A stretch of DNA of 45,126 nt. Source: CAZQQN01 sp964549595 (GTDB lineage: Bacteria; Bacteroidota; Bacteroidia; CAILMK01; CAYYUA01). The stretch spans positions 1 to 45,126 of the forward strand of contig CAZJWK010000010.1 in assembly GCA_964549595.1 (NCBI GenBank). The letters are read 5' to 3'. Below are positions 1-8,239 of this stretch, in pieces (position 1 is the stretch's first letter; every line of letters starts with the position of its first letter). The translations under genes were made by a program, and so were the position numbers. The notes below the pieces were generated by a model. The model made no database searches. It was not told the DNA's origin and saw only the letters and a program-made list of their open reading frames with translations.

Positions 1-41
1 CTTTGAACCATTTGTTTGATTTGTCAATTTTTTAGAAAAAA

Positions 42-809
42 ATGGGTATGAGCGATTATTCCCCAGAAGCCTCCCGGCAAATGGACCAGTTATTGGAAAA
101 TTCTACTTCTGAGGGTAATGCCATTGATTTTGAACAGATTACCTTAGGCCAAAAAGCTTGGTCGCCTGAGGTGGTTATAGAAAACACGGAAGGGTTATTA
201 TCTGGCAATCGTAAGAGACGGATCGAAGAGGTTTTAAAAGGGCGAACCTTCACGGTGACGCCTGTTATTGAAGGCCTTGTTAACACGGGTAATGTCAGTG
301 CTGTCATTCGGACTTCTGAAGCCATGGGTTTCCAACCCTTTCATTTTATCAACAATGGGGGCAAATTCAAGCAATCCGAACGGATTAGCCACGGAGCGGA
401 AAAATGGTTAAGTGTCTGGCAATGGGAAGATCCCATTTCCTGTGCCCGTTTTTTAAAAGCTCATGGCTACAGAGTGGTTGCGACTACCCTGGACAAACAG
501 GCAAAGACCCTTAGCTCCGTTGATTTTACTCAGCCGATAGCCCTTGTTTTTGGCAACGAAGCCGGTGGTGTTACGAATGAGATGCTTAAGGCTTCAGACC
601 AAACCTGTTATATTCCCCTTACCGGCTTCACCCAAAGCCTGAATATCTCAGTGGCTGCGGCGGTAAGTTTAAGCCATGCGTATGAACAAAGGTTGAGGAA
701 ACAAGGTTATCACGGCGATTTATCCCCGGATCAGATGAAGTATTTACGGGCTTTATTTTATTTCAAAAGTGTGAATAAAGGGGAGGAAGTATTGAAAAAA
801 ATGGGGTGA
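42..809 (+). CDS. trmH: TrmH-like tRNA/rRNA 2'-O-ribose methyltransferase (SpoU family)
   Basis: SPOUT-class SAM-dependent RNA 2'-O-methyltransferase. All three SpoU motifs are visible: motif 1 at residues 81-90 (NTGNVSAVIR, with the catalytic-type Arg at 90), motif 2 at 168-176 (LVFGNEAGG) and motif 3 around 190-205 (YIPLTGFTQSLNISVA), the last two forming the knotted SAM site. The segment from residue 58 onward resembles TrmH, which methylates G18 of tRNA, more than RlmB, and there is no L30e-like N-terminal substrate-binding domain. About 57 residues precede the part that matches short TrmH proteins. Two in-frame ATGs lie at 42 and 48, so the start is uncertain by two codons. The window begins just upstream, so no promoter can be judged. 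The exact RNA target is inferred, not shown. Confidence 0.9.
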   Translation: MGMSDYSPEASRQMDQLLENSTSEGNAIDFEQITLGQKAWSPEVVIENTEGLLSGNRKRRIEEVLKGRTFTVTPVIEGLVNTGNVSAVIRTSEAMGFQPFHFINNGGKFKQSERISHGAEKWLSVWQWEDPISCARFLKAHGYRVVATTLDKQAKTLSSVDFTQPIALVFGNEAGGVTNEMLKASDQTCYIPLTGFTQSLNISVAAAVSLSHAYEQRLRKQGYHGDLSPDQMKYLRALFYFKSVNKGEEVLKKMG

Positions 810-908
810 GCAATTGTCCTGTTTCTTTTTAAAAAGTGTTCAGGGGATTAAACATTTTGAGGAACTATTGGTTATTTTCTGTAATCAAAATGTAAAAGGC
901 GGAAATTC

Positions 909-2171
909 ATGGCGGATTCAGATGTGATCATTATCGGTGGTGGTGTTGCCGGAATTAATTGTGCCCGTCATCTACAAAAAAAAGGAATTAGTTATTACCT
1001 GGTTGAAAAAACCGAAGCTTTGGGAGGAAGGATTAAAACCGATCACTATAAGGGTTTTTTACTGGACCATGGTTTCCAGGTGTTTTTGTCTGCCTATCCA
1101 GAAGCTGCTCAAGTGCTTGATTATGAGGCTTTAAACCTGCATGCTTTCCGTCCGGGCTCTATTATCCGCATAAACGACCGGTTTGAAAAAATTACTGACC
1201 CCGCCAATCAACCATTCCAGGCATTGGGATCGCTTTTTTCGCCTATCGGTACCATTTCTGATAAGTTTAAACTGGCCTCGCTTCGTAACCGCATTATGAA
1301 TAAATCCCCGAACACGATTTTTGATGAGGATTATGAATTGACCACCCTGGAGTATCTCAAGAAGGAAGGGTTTTCCGATAAGATTATTGATCGATTATTC
1401 CGACCTTTTCTGGGGGGTATTTATTTGGACAGTAATCTTAGCACCTCTTACAAAATGCTGGAGTTTGTTTTCCGGATGTTCTCCGAGGGCGACACCTGTT
1501 TGCCTGAAAAAGGAATGCAGGCAATACCGAATCAATTGGCTTCTGATCTGTACCAAGAACGGATCTTGTTAAACCGTAAAGTTAATGCGGTAGAAAATAC
1601 AAGTATTAAGCTTGAAGATGGGGGAAGCTTAAATGCCAGGGCTGTGGTAATGGCTACCGAAGCTCCTCATGCTGCTCATTTGTTGGGTATTAAGGAAATT
1701 GATGTCCCGTTTAACCGGACTTCCTGTTTTTATTTTTCCGCTGAGAAGCCTCCGGTTGATGATCCTTTATTGGTATTGGACGGGAATAGGGAAGGCCCTG
1801 CCAATTCGCTGGCCGTGTTAAGCAATGTGGTCCCAAGTTATGCTCCTGCCGGTAAACATTTGTGCTCCATTTCGGTCATTGATGAGGCGAATATTCAAAA
1901 ACCGGATTTAAAAGACCAATTACTCAGACAAATGGAAGATTGGTTTGGCCGCAGCGAGGTAAAAAATTGGGAGCACTTAAAAACCTATCAAATTGACTAT
2001 GCGGTGCCTCCGAAGGGGCCTAAGCATTTTATCAAAAATTCCCGTAATTTGAATTTGAAGGACGGCCAATTTATTTGTGGAGATCATTTATTCACGGCTT
2101 CTACCAATGGCGCCCTTGCCAGTGGGCGTCATGCGGCTGAACAGGTTAAAACCTGGCTTACCCGGTCTTAA
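909..2171 (+). CDS. FAD-dependent NAD(P)/FAD oxidoreductase (amine oxidase/phytoene desaturase-like)
   Basis: A flavoprotein of the amine oxidase/protoporphyrinogen oxidase superfamily (420 aa). The N-terminus is a Rossmann FAD-binding fold: strand, GxGxxG at residues 10-15 (GGGVAG), an acidic residue at the end of the second strand (E33) and the GGR motif at 39-41 that follows it in this superfamily. The C-terminus (FICGDHLF...STNGALASG) is the second FAD contact, typical of amine-oxidase-like proteins. Substrate cannot be deduced; candidates are a carotenoid-like lipid or an amine. There is no signal peptide, so it is probably cytoplasmic or membrane-associated. Its stop codon overlaps the stop of the convergent yjbQ-type gene inside the same four bases, leaving no room for a terminator between them. 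Confidence 0.85.
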   Translation: MADSDVIIIGGGVAGINCARHLQKKGISYYLVEKTEALGGRIKTDHYKGFLLDHGFQVFLSAYPEAAQVLDYEALNLHAFRPGSIIRINDRFEKITDPANQPFQALGSLFSPIGTISDKFKLASLRNRIMNKSPNTIFDEDYELTTLEYLKKEGFSDKIIDRLFRPFLGGIYLDSNLSTSYKMLEFVFRMFSEGDTCLPEKGMQAIPNQLASDLYQERILLNRKVNAVENTSIKLEDGGSLNARAVVMATEAPHAAHLLGIKEIDVPFNRTSCFYFSAEKPPVDDPLLVLDGNREGPANSLAVLSNVVPSYAPAGKHLCSISVIDEANIQKPDLKDQLLRQMEDWFGRSEVKNWEHLKTYQIDYAVPPKGPKHFIKNSRNLNLKDGQFICGDHLFTASTNGALASGRHAAEQVKTWLTRS

Positions 2172-2602
2172 TGGTTTTTGGTACCCAATAACTGCACAGC
2201 CACCTTTCGACTTCTTGAACGGGTATCGAAATCCACGAAGACAATTTGCTGCCAGGTTCCGGTAATCAGTTTACTGTTTTGGAAGGGAAAGGTTTTAGAG
2301 GTGCCGGTCAGGAAAGACCTTAAGTGAGAAGAGCCGTTGTCATCACCCCATGTTTTGTTATGCTGATAAGGCACCCCGTAGGGCGCAAATTGCTCAAACA
2401 TCCGGGCAACGTCCTGGTTGATCAGGCCCGGTTCATATTCGATAGTGGTTATACCGGTGGTGGAACCAATACCAAAGACGGTTACCTGGCCTTCCTGGAA
2501 ATCATTTCCGGAGATAATTCGGCTAATTTCGGAGGTTAAGTCAATAATATCGGTTTGCCCTTTTGTTGAAAACTCAATATAGTGGGTTTCTAAGGTTACC
2601 AT
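2168..2602 (-). CDS. YjbQ/UPF0047 family protein (secondary thiamine-phosphate synthase-like)
   Basis: Small conserved protein of 144 residues, the usual length for the YjbQ/UPF0047 family. Family signatures are clear: TTIEYEPGL at 52-60, HNKTWGDDNGSSHLR at 81-95, and GTWQQIVFVDFDTRSR at 115-130. The conserved His, Asp and Glu residues of these motifs cluster in a putative metal-binding pocket in family structures. Some members complement thiamine-phosphate synthase mutants, which gave the family its secondary-enzyme name, but the physiological role is unsettled. It lies 22 nt downstream of the diacylglycerol kinase gene on the same strand and is probably co-transcribed with it. No thiamine gene is nearby. 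Confidence 0.9.
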   Translation of the reverse strand: MVTLETHYIEFSTKGQTDIIDLTSEISRIISGNDFQEGQVTVFGIGSTTGITTIEYEPGLINQDVARMFEQFAPYGVPYQHNKTWGDDNGSSHLRSFLTGTSKTFPFQNSKLITGTWQQIVFVDFDTRSRSRKVAVQLLGTKNH

Positions 2603-2624
2603 TTTAACGGAGGTTTAAGGGTTT

Positions 2625-2990
2625 TCAGAAGAATATTTTGGGGGCAAAGATGAGCAAACCAATGATTGTAGCAAAAATTGCTGCCAAGAGTACGCCACCC
2701 GCAGATACGTCTTTTATTCGCCCCGCTTTTTTATTGTATTCGGGATGAGTAAAGTCCAATAACCACTCAACAGCCGTGTTTAATGCTTCGGCACTCCAAA
2801 CCACACCCATCGCCAGGAAGATGGCAATCCATTCCATGGTTTTGACCTGAAAATACCAGCCCAATACTAATACAACCAAACTCATGAAGAGGTGGATCTT
2901 TGCATTGACCTCTTTCAGAATCAGTATTTTAATGCCATTAATCCCGTTTGAAAGGCTCCGGAATAAGTTTTTTAATCCTTTAAACTCCAT
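2625..2990 (-). CDS. dgkA: diacylglycerol kinase / undecaprenol kinase family membrane protein
   Basis: Integral membrane lipid kinase of the prokaryotic DgkA family (121 aa), which phosphorylates diacylglycerol or undecaprenol with ATP-Mg. Visible family residues are E27-x-N29...H33 in the first amphipathic helix, the hallmark SAEALNTAVE at 66-75 (catalytic-type E68 and N71), and KKAGRIKDVSAGGV at 87-100 (metal/ATP-linked D94). Three hydrophobic segments lie at about 34-48, 53-72 and 97-117, as in the trimeric DgkA fold. Bacteroidota and Gram-positive members often prefer undecaprenol, so a role in recycling the carrier for cell wall and O-glycan synthesis is plausible but inferred. It is followed by the YjbQ-type gene after 22 nt. 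Confidence 0.9.
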   Translation of the reverse strand: MEFKGLKNLFRSLSNGINGIKILILKEVNAKIHLFMSLVVLVLGWYFQVKTMEWIAIFLAMGVVWSAEALNTAVEWLLDFTHPEYNKKAGRIKDVSAGGVLLAAIFATIIGLLIFAPKIFF

Positions 2991-3241
2991 AGCAGCATGA
3001 AAGTTAGGAAAAAGTTTCGATTTTGAATGATTGAAAATTCGATCGAAAAAATCCTTCTGATAAAGGCTTGGTTGAAAAAGCTTGGGGTTGGTTCAAAGGT
3101 TTTAAAATAGCCTATTTTGCTTTTACGGGGTTGGTATTTTAGCCTTTTAAAGAGGGTAATAACCTTTATCAAGTCGATTAAAGCGAAAATGATAAGAATA
3201 AGGGATGCTTTACCGGTACCTGAAACTTTTTTAAACCCCAT
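2972..3241 (-). CDS. possible small basic membrane-associated ORF between exchanger and dgkA (doubtful)
   Basis: An 89-codon reading frame fills the gap between the exchanger gene and dgkA, overlapping the first by 11 nt and the second by 19 nt. Its product would have one hydrophobic stretch near residues 13-31 and a very basic, Phe/Ile-rich remainder. I recognise no family. In favour: an ATG start that overlaps the exchanger stop, and a continuous operon-like arrangement. Against: long chance frames are common in AT-rich intergenic DNA, the C-terminal half looks like random translation, and nothing in it is conserved to my knowledge. It may equally be a 240-nt leader of dgkA. Confidence 0.2.
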   Translation of the reverse strand: MGFKKVSGTGKASLILIIFALIDLIKVITLFKRLKYQPRKSKIGYFKTFEPTPSFFNQAFIRRIFSIEFSIIQNRNFFLTFMLLWSLKD

Positions 3242-4181
3242 ACCCTCCGACTACAAAAACCCCGTAAAGCAATAATAAAACAATACCTGCCCAGGGAGTT
3301 ACTTTCTTCGAAAGCACAAGGAGTACTGATAGGAAAACCACCGTTATTAGGGCAACCGGGAGAAAAAAAGTTAAGACCTGGCTGTGGATCGTAAGAGGGT
3401 TTACCAATCCTATGATTCCGGCATTGAAAAGGAAAAAAGCCATAATAGACCCAATGACATTACCCAGTGAAAGGTCCGGTTTGCCTTTAAGGGCAGCCGG
3501 AAGTTCCCGGGCTAATTCCTCGATGCTGACCAGAAAAGCCAGAATGGTCATGCCGTAAAAAGTTTCAGAAAGGTTAAGGGATGCCAATAAAGTTTCTGAG
3601 CTTATGATAACCATTTCACTGCCTCCGATAATGGCAACCAAGGAAAACCCAAAAAGGCCCACGGAAAACCACTTACCCGGTAGTTTTTTTTCCTCCAGGG
3701 ATTCGGCTACCTCACCACCAGCTTCCACCTGGATTCCTTTCTTATTCAGGCTGACCAAGTAGGTTACGCCTAAGCCATAACCTGCCAACAGGATCAGACC
3801 ATCTAAGCGCCCCAATTCCTTATCCAGAATAAGCAGGGAAAACAGGATGGTGGACAAAAGCGGAACCATTAGGATGCTTTTCGGCAATGTTCTGAATTGA
3901 ACAGGAGCCAGTAAAGCTGTGATGCCTAAGGCCAATGCAATGGCTACCATGACGGATCCCAATATGGAACCGGCTGCTATGCCTGAGGCTCCTTCATAGG
4001 TCCCGATGGCCCCAATGCCCAAATTTTCAGGATCGAAGCCAATGAAAATAACACTTAGTAAAAAAGCAGAAACATTGAAATGTAAAGCGGTACCCACTAA
4101 CCCTTTAACCAGTTGCTCAGAGAAAAAAATAACCAAAGCCAGCCCTGCGATTAAGAGTATAATGGCAATGGGTATGCTCAT
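3231..4181 (-). CDS. cation/Ca2+ exchanger (Na+/Ca2+ or H+/Ca2+ antiporter, CaCA superfamily)
   Basis: Polytopic inner-membrane protein of 316 residues, typical for bacterial YrbG/CaxA-type exchangers, built of two inverted repeats of about five helices. Alpha-repeat 1 is at about 46-87 (acidic turn FDPEN at 49-53, then the glycine-rich helix AGSILGSVMVAIALALG). Alpha-repeat 2 contains AFLVSIEELAREL followed by GNVIGSIMAFFLFNAG. A hydrophilic loop (about residues 150-168, rich in Glu) separates the halves. The usual GTSxPE and GNxxGSN motifs are only partly kept: the first repeat has FDPEN and lacks the asparagines of the second box, so ion specificity is uncertain. Function is inferred as Ca2+ or other cation extrusion. 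It is followed at 240 nt by dgkA. Confidence 0.8.
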   Translation of the reverse strand: MSIPIAIILLIAGLALVIFFSEQLVKGLVGTALHFNVSAFLLSVIFIGFDPENLGIGAIGTYEGASGIAAGSILGSVMVAIALALGITALLAPVQFRTLPKSILMVPLLSTILFSLLILDKELGRLDGLILLAGYGLGVTYLVSLNKKGIQVEAGGEVAESLEEKKLPGKWFSVGLFGFSLVAIIGGSEMVIISSETLLASLNLSETFYGMTILAFLVSIEELARELPAALKGKPDLSLGNVIGSIMAFFLFNAGIIGLVNPLTIHSQVLTFFLPVALITVVFLSVLLVLSKKVTPWAGIVLLLLYGVFVVGGYGV

Positions 4182-4270
4182 GGACTCATGTTTTTCTTTA
4201 TAACAAACCCTGCTATTTTACACCGGGCAGAAATATTGAATTGCATGCCCGGTAAAGGAAAAACTTGCCT

Positions 4271-4930
4271 TTATTCCATTTCCAAATGCGGGATCCGCTG
4301 AAAAAGGGCATAAATATAAGGTAGTTCGGTGCCATTGGGGGCTTGTTCATTTTTATTGAAAGCCTCAATGAGCTTATAGCCCGGCCCCATGAAATGGCGC
4401 AAAGCATCCTCATTATATTTCCTGACCGCTAATCCGGAACTGTGATCAGGGGCGTCCAGGTTAAAAGCGGAGAGTATGACATAGCCCTCTTCCTTCACAA
4501 GCTGGTTCATCAAAGAAAAATAATTCAGCCGCTCTTTGAAGTGGGTTAAAAAATGAAATACCGCGCGATCATGCCAAAGACTAACTTTTCCCAGATCCTG
4601 TAACTTTTGAGGATGGGTTACATCGTCTACAACCCAACGTACTTTTTCGGCATCTCCTGACAGGTGTCCTTGGCTTTTCACCAAGGCATTCTCGCTTATA
4701 TCATTGGCGATCACATTTAAAAACCCCCTTTCAACAAGGTTTTTAATGAGTACTGAGGCACCTGAGCCAATATCAATAATGGTATCATCTTTTCTTAAAT
4801 TACATTGATCGATTAAATAAAGGCTTGGCGTGGCTTCATTTTGGGACCAGTTCAGGTCTTCAATGCCTTTCCCTTCGTAGACTTTTTCCCAGTGGGTTTG
4901 CTTATCAGCGTGTTTTTCTGAGTTTTCCAT
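4271..4930 (-). CDS. class I SAM-dependent methyltransferase (thiopurine-methyltransferase-like group)
   Basis: Soluble Rossmann-fold methyltransferase of about 219 residues. Counting from the ATG at 4930: motif I IIDIGSGAS at 51-59, the acidic end of strand 2 (ND at 76-77) and motif IV-like LWHDRAVFHFLT at 118-129, a string shared by a group of bacterial class I methyltransferases of unknown substrate related to the thiopurine/tellurite type. An in-frame TTG at 4963 would add 11 residues, but the ATG at 4930 precedes the conserved THWEKVYEGKG segment by the usual distance and is preferred. It stands alone, with 89 nt to the exchanger gene downstream. Substrate unknown. Confidence 0.8.
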   Translation of the reverse strand: MENSEKHADKQTHWEKVYEGKGIEDLNWSQNEATPSLYLIDQCNLRKDDTIIDIGSGASVLIKNLVERGFLNVIANDISENALVKSQGHLSGDAEKVRWVVDDVTHPQKLQDLGKVSLWHDRAVFHFLTHFKERLNYFSLMNQLVKEEGYVILSAFNLDAPDHSSGLAVRKYNEDALRHFMGPGYKLIEAFNKNEQAPNGTELPYIYALFQRIPHLEME

Positions 4931-5071
4931 AATTTTTTTGTGGGTAACAACTTTTTCGGCCAAATGATTAGAAAGGACTCCGAAAAAGTACCGGTTAATT
5001 TAAAGCTTAAAGGGTCTCTTGAAAAATTTTTTTGAGCAGCTATTAAACCGTTTTAGCGGCAATGGTGTACA

Positions 5072-6046
5072 TTAATTGCTTTGCTGTTTTTCAATTTGCT
5101 TTTTTTCTAATTTCCTCTGGTTGGCCTTATAAGGCCTTACCGTAAAGCCTTTTTTCCTTAATTTTTTCAGGATGCCATCTGAGCCCGTTAAATACTGAAC
5201 CGGAATAGGCATAAAGGTGGATTGTTTTTTGACCTCGGGGACCAATTTTTCAACCCATTGCTTGATTACCTTTTTGCGCAGTTGTTCAGGATATTCATTC
5301 AAGTGTGGTGAGGCTTTTATTTTAGCTTTTGCCGCTTTTTTATAGTCAGGCGCTTTGTAATAGAAATTCATGTGTTTGAGCTGTGTTTTAATCGAATCAT
5401 AGGCATTAACGGTTTTTAAAAGCACAGCAGCCTGATGCTCATAAGAAAAATACCGGGAATACTTCTTAACCAGGTCTTCCTTATTAAAAACCTGTTTTTG
5501 CTTGAGCTTCATACTTTTATTTGTGGATTCAAGGATTTCATCCAAATAAGTTTGGTTATTGTAGCAATTGTTAATGTTGCCATGAATGTACCGGTTGACA
5601 ATTAGTGGTGGATTTTTTTGGTATTGATCAGGATTCATTTTCATGGTTTGCTTTATGAAATCCCTGACCTTTTTTCTTGGCTTTGCGTCATACAAGGAAT
5701 CCAGCTTAATCCCTTTTTCCATTTTTACATGGGACAAAAGGTATCTGTTAAGTTGCTTTTCATTGACTTTATAAGGAACCAGTGCCACTTGGCTTTTTGA
5801 TAAAGCCCTGTAGTAAAGGTTACTATATGGTAGCCGATTAAAACATTGGGGAAAAATGGTTCCCATGATGAAAGAGGAATTTCCGCTTTTCATGCTTGTG
5901 ATCTCCCAGATCATGGTGTTTTTGTCAGGTTTTTCGGGACCTTTTTGGGTCTGTTCTTTTTTAAAAAGTCCACAACCGGAAAACATGAGGAAGGTGCTAA
6001 ATAATAAAATTCTAAGGAAAATTTTGAAGAGAGGTGGGATTATCAT
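5072..6046 (-). CDS. TraB/GumN (Tiki)-like lipoprotein with degenerate active site
   Basis: Lipoprotein of 324 residues. The N-terminus has a hydrophobic signal ending in the lipobox FSGC (Cys at 25). The framework resembles TraB/GumN/Tiki metallohydrolase-like proteins: an early strand SFIMGTIFPQ and near the C-terminus LTGSDGILKKLRKKGFTVRP, matching the family's ending where a GxxH motif precedes a glycine-rich turn and a GL-L-x-GY-V-P strand. Both GxxH histidines appear replaced: GTIF at 62-65 and PVQY at 282-285, and the acidic residue expected after the first motif is missing. It may therefore be a non-catalytic paralogue. The ATG at 6046 is chosen over a TTG two codons upstream. Lysine-rich middle and tail. 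Role unknown. Confidence 0.6.
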   Translation of the reverse strand: MIIPPLFKIFLRILLFSTFLMFSGCGLFKKEQTQKGPEKPDKNTMIWEITSMKSGNSSFIMGTIFPQCFNRLPYSNLYYRALSKSQVALVPYKVNEKQLNRYLLSHVKMEKGIKLDSLYDAKPRKKVRDFIKQTMKMNPDQYQKNPPLIVNRYIHGNINNCYNNQTYLDEILESTNKSMKLKQKQVFNKEDLVKKYSRYFSYEHQAAVLLKTVNAYDSIKTQLKHMNFYYKAPDYKKAAKAKIKASPHLNEYPEQLRKKVIKQWVEKLVPEVKKQSTFMPIPVQYLTGSDGILKKLRKKGFTVRPYKANQRKLEKKQIEKQQSN

Positions 6047-6111
6047 AAACAAAAAAGGTTCGCTTAATACATCGCCTTGTTTTTAACGAATACTCGGGTT
6101 TAAAGGTTGCC

Positions 6112-6708
6112 CTATTTTTTGGCGCGGTATACAAGGGCAGGAGGTGCATTTTTCCAAACTATCCTCGAATGATCGATCAAATTGAATTTGCCGGGAAGTT
6201 TTTTGCGGTAGATTCTACCAGAGGGCAGGAAAAGGCCATGAATGTAGGCGAAGGTTAGAAACTCCCCACCCGGATTCAGGCTTTCGGTAATAGATTCCAA
6301 TAATATTTCCTGGAAACGGGGTTTGAAAAGGGACCAAGGAAGCCCCGAAATAATGCAATCAACCCCTTTTAACCCATGATGGCCTAAGTAATTTTGTATG
6401 TTGTGCGCTGAATCCTGATAAACCGTTACGTTGGGGCACCTTTTCTTGGTTTCCCTCACAAAAAAAGGATTAATTTCCATGGCAAAAAATTCTGCCTCAG
6501 GGGAAAGGTTTTCCTGTATTTTCCGGGTTAGTGCTCCCGTACCTGAACCCAATTCCACAATGCTTTTGGCCTTACTAAGATCTGCGGACTTAATGAATTG
6601 TTGGCCCAAATGCTTTGAGGAAGCACTAATGGCTCCGGTATTCCGGTAGTTTAGGAGAAATTGCTTGAAGAAGCCCCTTACTTGACGACCCATATTAGAC
6701 TTATCCAT
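6112..6708 (-). CDS. phospholipid N-methyltransferase-like / rRNA adenine dimethylase-fold SAM methyltransferase
   Basis: Class I methyltransferase (198 aa from the ATG at 6708). Motif I SIVELGSGTGALT lies at about 49-61, motif II MEINPFF at 77-83, and the motif IV-like sequence IISGLPW at 119-125. The xGLPW signature, with the short N-terminal amphipathic region RQVRGFFKQFL and the early segment TGAISASS, matches the PmtA-like group (COG3963) that methylates phosphatidylethanolamine, more than KsgA-type rRNA dimethylases. Assignment to membrane lipid methylation is inferred. A frame extends 25 codons further upstream, but a perfect Bacteroidota -7 box (minus strand, 6729-6736) lies 20 nt upstream of the ATG at 6708, which supports this shorter start. 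Confidence 0.75.
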   Translation of the reverse strand: MDKSNMGRQVRGFFKQFLLNYRNTGAISASSKHLGQQFIKSADLSKAKSIVELGSGTGALTRKIQENLSPEAEFFAMEINPFFVRETKKRCPNVTVYQDSAHNIQNYLGHHGLKGVDCIISGLPWSLFKPRFQEILLESITESLNPGGEFLTFAYIHGLFLPSGRIYRKKLPGKFNLIDHSRIVWKNAPPALVYRAKK

Positions 6709-6728
6709 AAGTTTCTGAAATGGATTGT

Positions 6729-6756
6729 CAAATTTAATAAAAATTCTCAACTCAAA
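6729..6756 (-). promoter_or_regulatory. putative Bacteroidota promoter for the PmtA-like gene
   Basis: On the minus strand a TAAATTTG box (plus strand 6729-6736 reads CAAATTTA) fits the TAnnTTTG -7 consensus exactly. A TTTG -33-like box lies 16 nt upstream (plus-strand CAAA at 6753-6756), slightly closer than the usual spacing of about 19. The start codon at 6708 follows after 20 nt. This is the only promoter here where I see both boxes. Confidence 0.5.
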
Positions 6757-6990
6757 GATCGAACAGATTTTTTCGGGGTGCACAAGAAAATTACGCTAAT
6801 GAGTATGTCTATTAATGTGAATGATTTTCACAGAATACCGCTTCTTTTCCTTGGAAGGACCACGGGTAGGCATTCAAAAGATCAATTCAGAAAAAATCAA
6901 TGATGGTTTTTTAGTCCTAATGTGAAACTGCTACAGAAATTTGTCCTGCAGCCGTTTTGCCTGATTACCCATCTTTGGCTCAGATAGCCA

Positions 6991-7332
6991 TTAATTGCCT
7001 TTCATCCAATTTCGCCATTTCACTTTTTCCAACTGCCGTTGAATAATTAATTCAGCAAGGTGCTCAGGAATGAATTCCGTTTTCCCTTCTTTTAAAACTT
7101 TTTTAAAAGCCTGTTCCGAAACATCGATACGGTATAGGATATTCAGCAGCGCATCCTGCCGATAAGCCATTAAGTGCTTAATGTGTTCAATCAGTGCCTT
7201 TTTAAGGGCTTCATAAGCTTCACCGGAATCATGATATTCATCGCTAAGCAGGTTTTGCAGGTTAAAATGCTTTTCAATGAGGTCGGCCGAAACCCGGAGG
7301 TCTTTTATGGGAATCAGGCCTTTTTTATTCAT
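6991..7332 (-). CDS. conserved Bacteroidota hypothetical protein
   Basis: A 113-residue helical, soluble protein with no signal or membrane segment. It resembles a small family I associate with Bacteroidota genomes, marked by a run like DALLNILYRIDVSE (about 60-73) and a C-terminal LAELIIQRQLEKVK. No function is known to me. It overlaps the end of the TIGR02757 gene by 8 nt and is surely translated from the same message, so its role may be linked to that equally uncharacterised protein. The 282 nt after its stop, up to the PmtA-like start, hold only the promoter noted at 6729-6756. Confidence 0.7.
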   Translation of the reverse strand: MNKKGLIPIKDLRVSADLIEKHFNLQNLLSDEYHDSGEAYEALKKALIEHIKHLMAYRQDALLNILYRIDVSEQAFKKVLKEGKTEFIPEHLAELIIQRQLEKVKWRNWMKGN

Positions 7333-8134
7333 CGTTTAAAAGGTTTAGTTCCTGATTCTGGAATTGCTCAATAATACCCAAACCAAACAGGGCAAAATCA
7401 TATTTCACCGGATCCTCAGGATCATAGCCTTTCAAAACCTTCGTTAGCTCCAGGGTTGCTTTCCAATCTGGTTGCTTTCGTTTAAGCAATCCCAGGTTTT
7501 TCGCTACGCGAGCCACATGAACGTCTATCGGACAAAGTAATTGAGCGGGGCGAATACGGTGCCAAATGCCAAAGTCCACGTGATTATCATCTTTCCGGAC
7601 CATCCAGCGCAAAAACATGTTCAGTCGTTTACAAGAAGATTTTTTAACGGGTGTGGCAATATGCTTACGAGTCCTTTCAGGCATTTCCGGTAAGTGGCAA
7701 AACAAATTATGAAAATGAATCAAACCTGCTTCCAGGTTTTCTGCCGAAGATTGAAGGGGTTTAACAAAAGCTTCCTCCAGGCTCTCATGATTCTGGTAAA
7801 AATGGTTTAAGAAATGGATGAAATAAAGTATATCCGTTGGCTGGAAAGTCCGATGCCTGAAATCTTTAAAACGTTTTAGGTCTTTTTCCTTGTGGTTAAG
7901 AATGAAATCATAGGGAGCCTCTTCCATTTTGGAAATCAGCTCACGGCACTTGTTGATTATGGTTTTTCGCTGCCCCCAGGCCATGATGGCAGCCAATAAA
8001 CCGGTGATCTCAATATCCTGTTTTTTGGAAAAACTTCTTGGAATGGCAATCGGATCATCACCGATAAATGAAGGGTTATTGTAAAAACGGGCTTTTTGGT
8101 CCAAAAAAGCCTTTAATTCCTGCTCATTCCCCAT
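7325..8134 (-). CDS. TIGR02757 family (DUF2400) protein
   Basis: A 269-residue soluble protein matching the TIGR02757/DUF2400 family. Recognisable segments are the early FIGDDPIAIPRSFSKKQDIE (about 23-42), LLAAIMAWGQRKTIINKC (about 46-63), KRLNMFLRWMVRKDD (about 169-183) and the C-terminal LLCPIDVHVARVAKNLGLL. The fold is thought to resemble helix-hairpin-helix base-excision DNA glycosylases, but no activity is established for the family as far as I know. Length is normal and the start ATG precedes the conserved part by about 20 residues. The downstream hypothetical gene overlaps it by 8 nt, indicating an operon. Confidence 0.85.
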   Translation of the reverse strand: MGNEQELKAFLDQKARFYNNPSFIGDDPIAIPRSFSKKQDIEITGLLAAIMAWGQRKTIINKCRELISKMEEAPYDFILNHKEKDLKRFKDFRHRTFQPTDILYFIHFLNHFYQNHESLEEAFVKPLQSSAENLEAGLIHFHNLFCHLPEMPERTRKHIATPVKKSSCKRLNMFLRWMVRKDDNHVDFGIWHRIRPAQLLCPIDVHVARVAKNLGLLKRKQPDWKATLELTKVLKGYDPEDPVKYDFALFGLGIIEQFQNQELNLLNDE

Positions 8135-8239
8135 GATTGGAAAACATTTTGAAGCCGGTAAAAAGTTTATCCCGGATTAAGTAATGAATTTTTTTATTCC
8201 TTAAAGGAAAAAGAAAATCAATCCTTTTGGTTCACCCTC

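Noticed and set aside
818..844. CCTG...CAGG with inner CTTTTTAAAAAG after the trmH-like gene
   Set aside because: No loop for the inner stem and no T-run after it, so it was not called a terminator.
6661..6903. 80-codon plus-strand frame over the PmtA-like gene start
   Set aside because: TTG start, no similarity, and it crosses the promoter of the opposite-strand gene.
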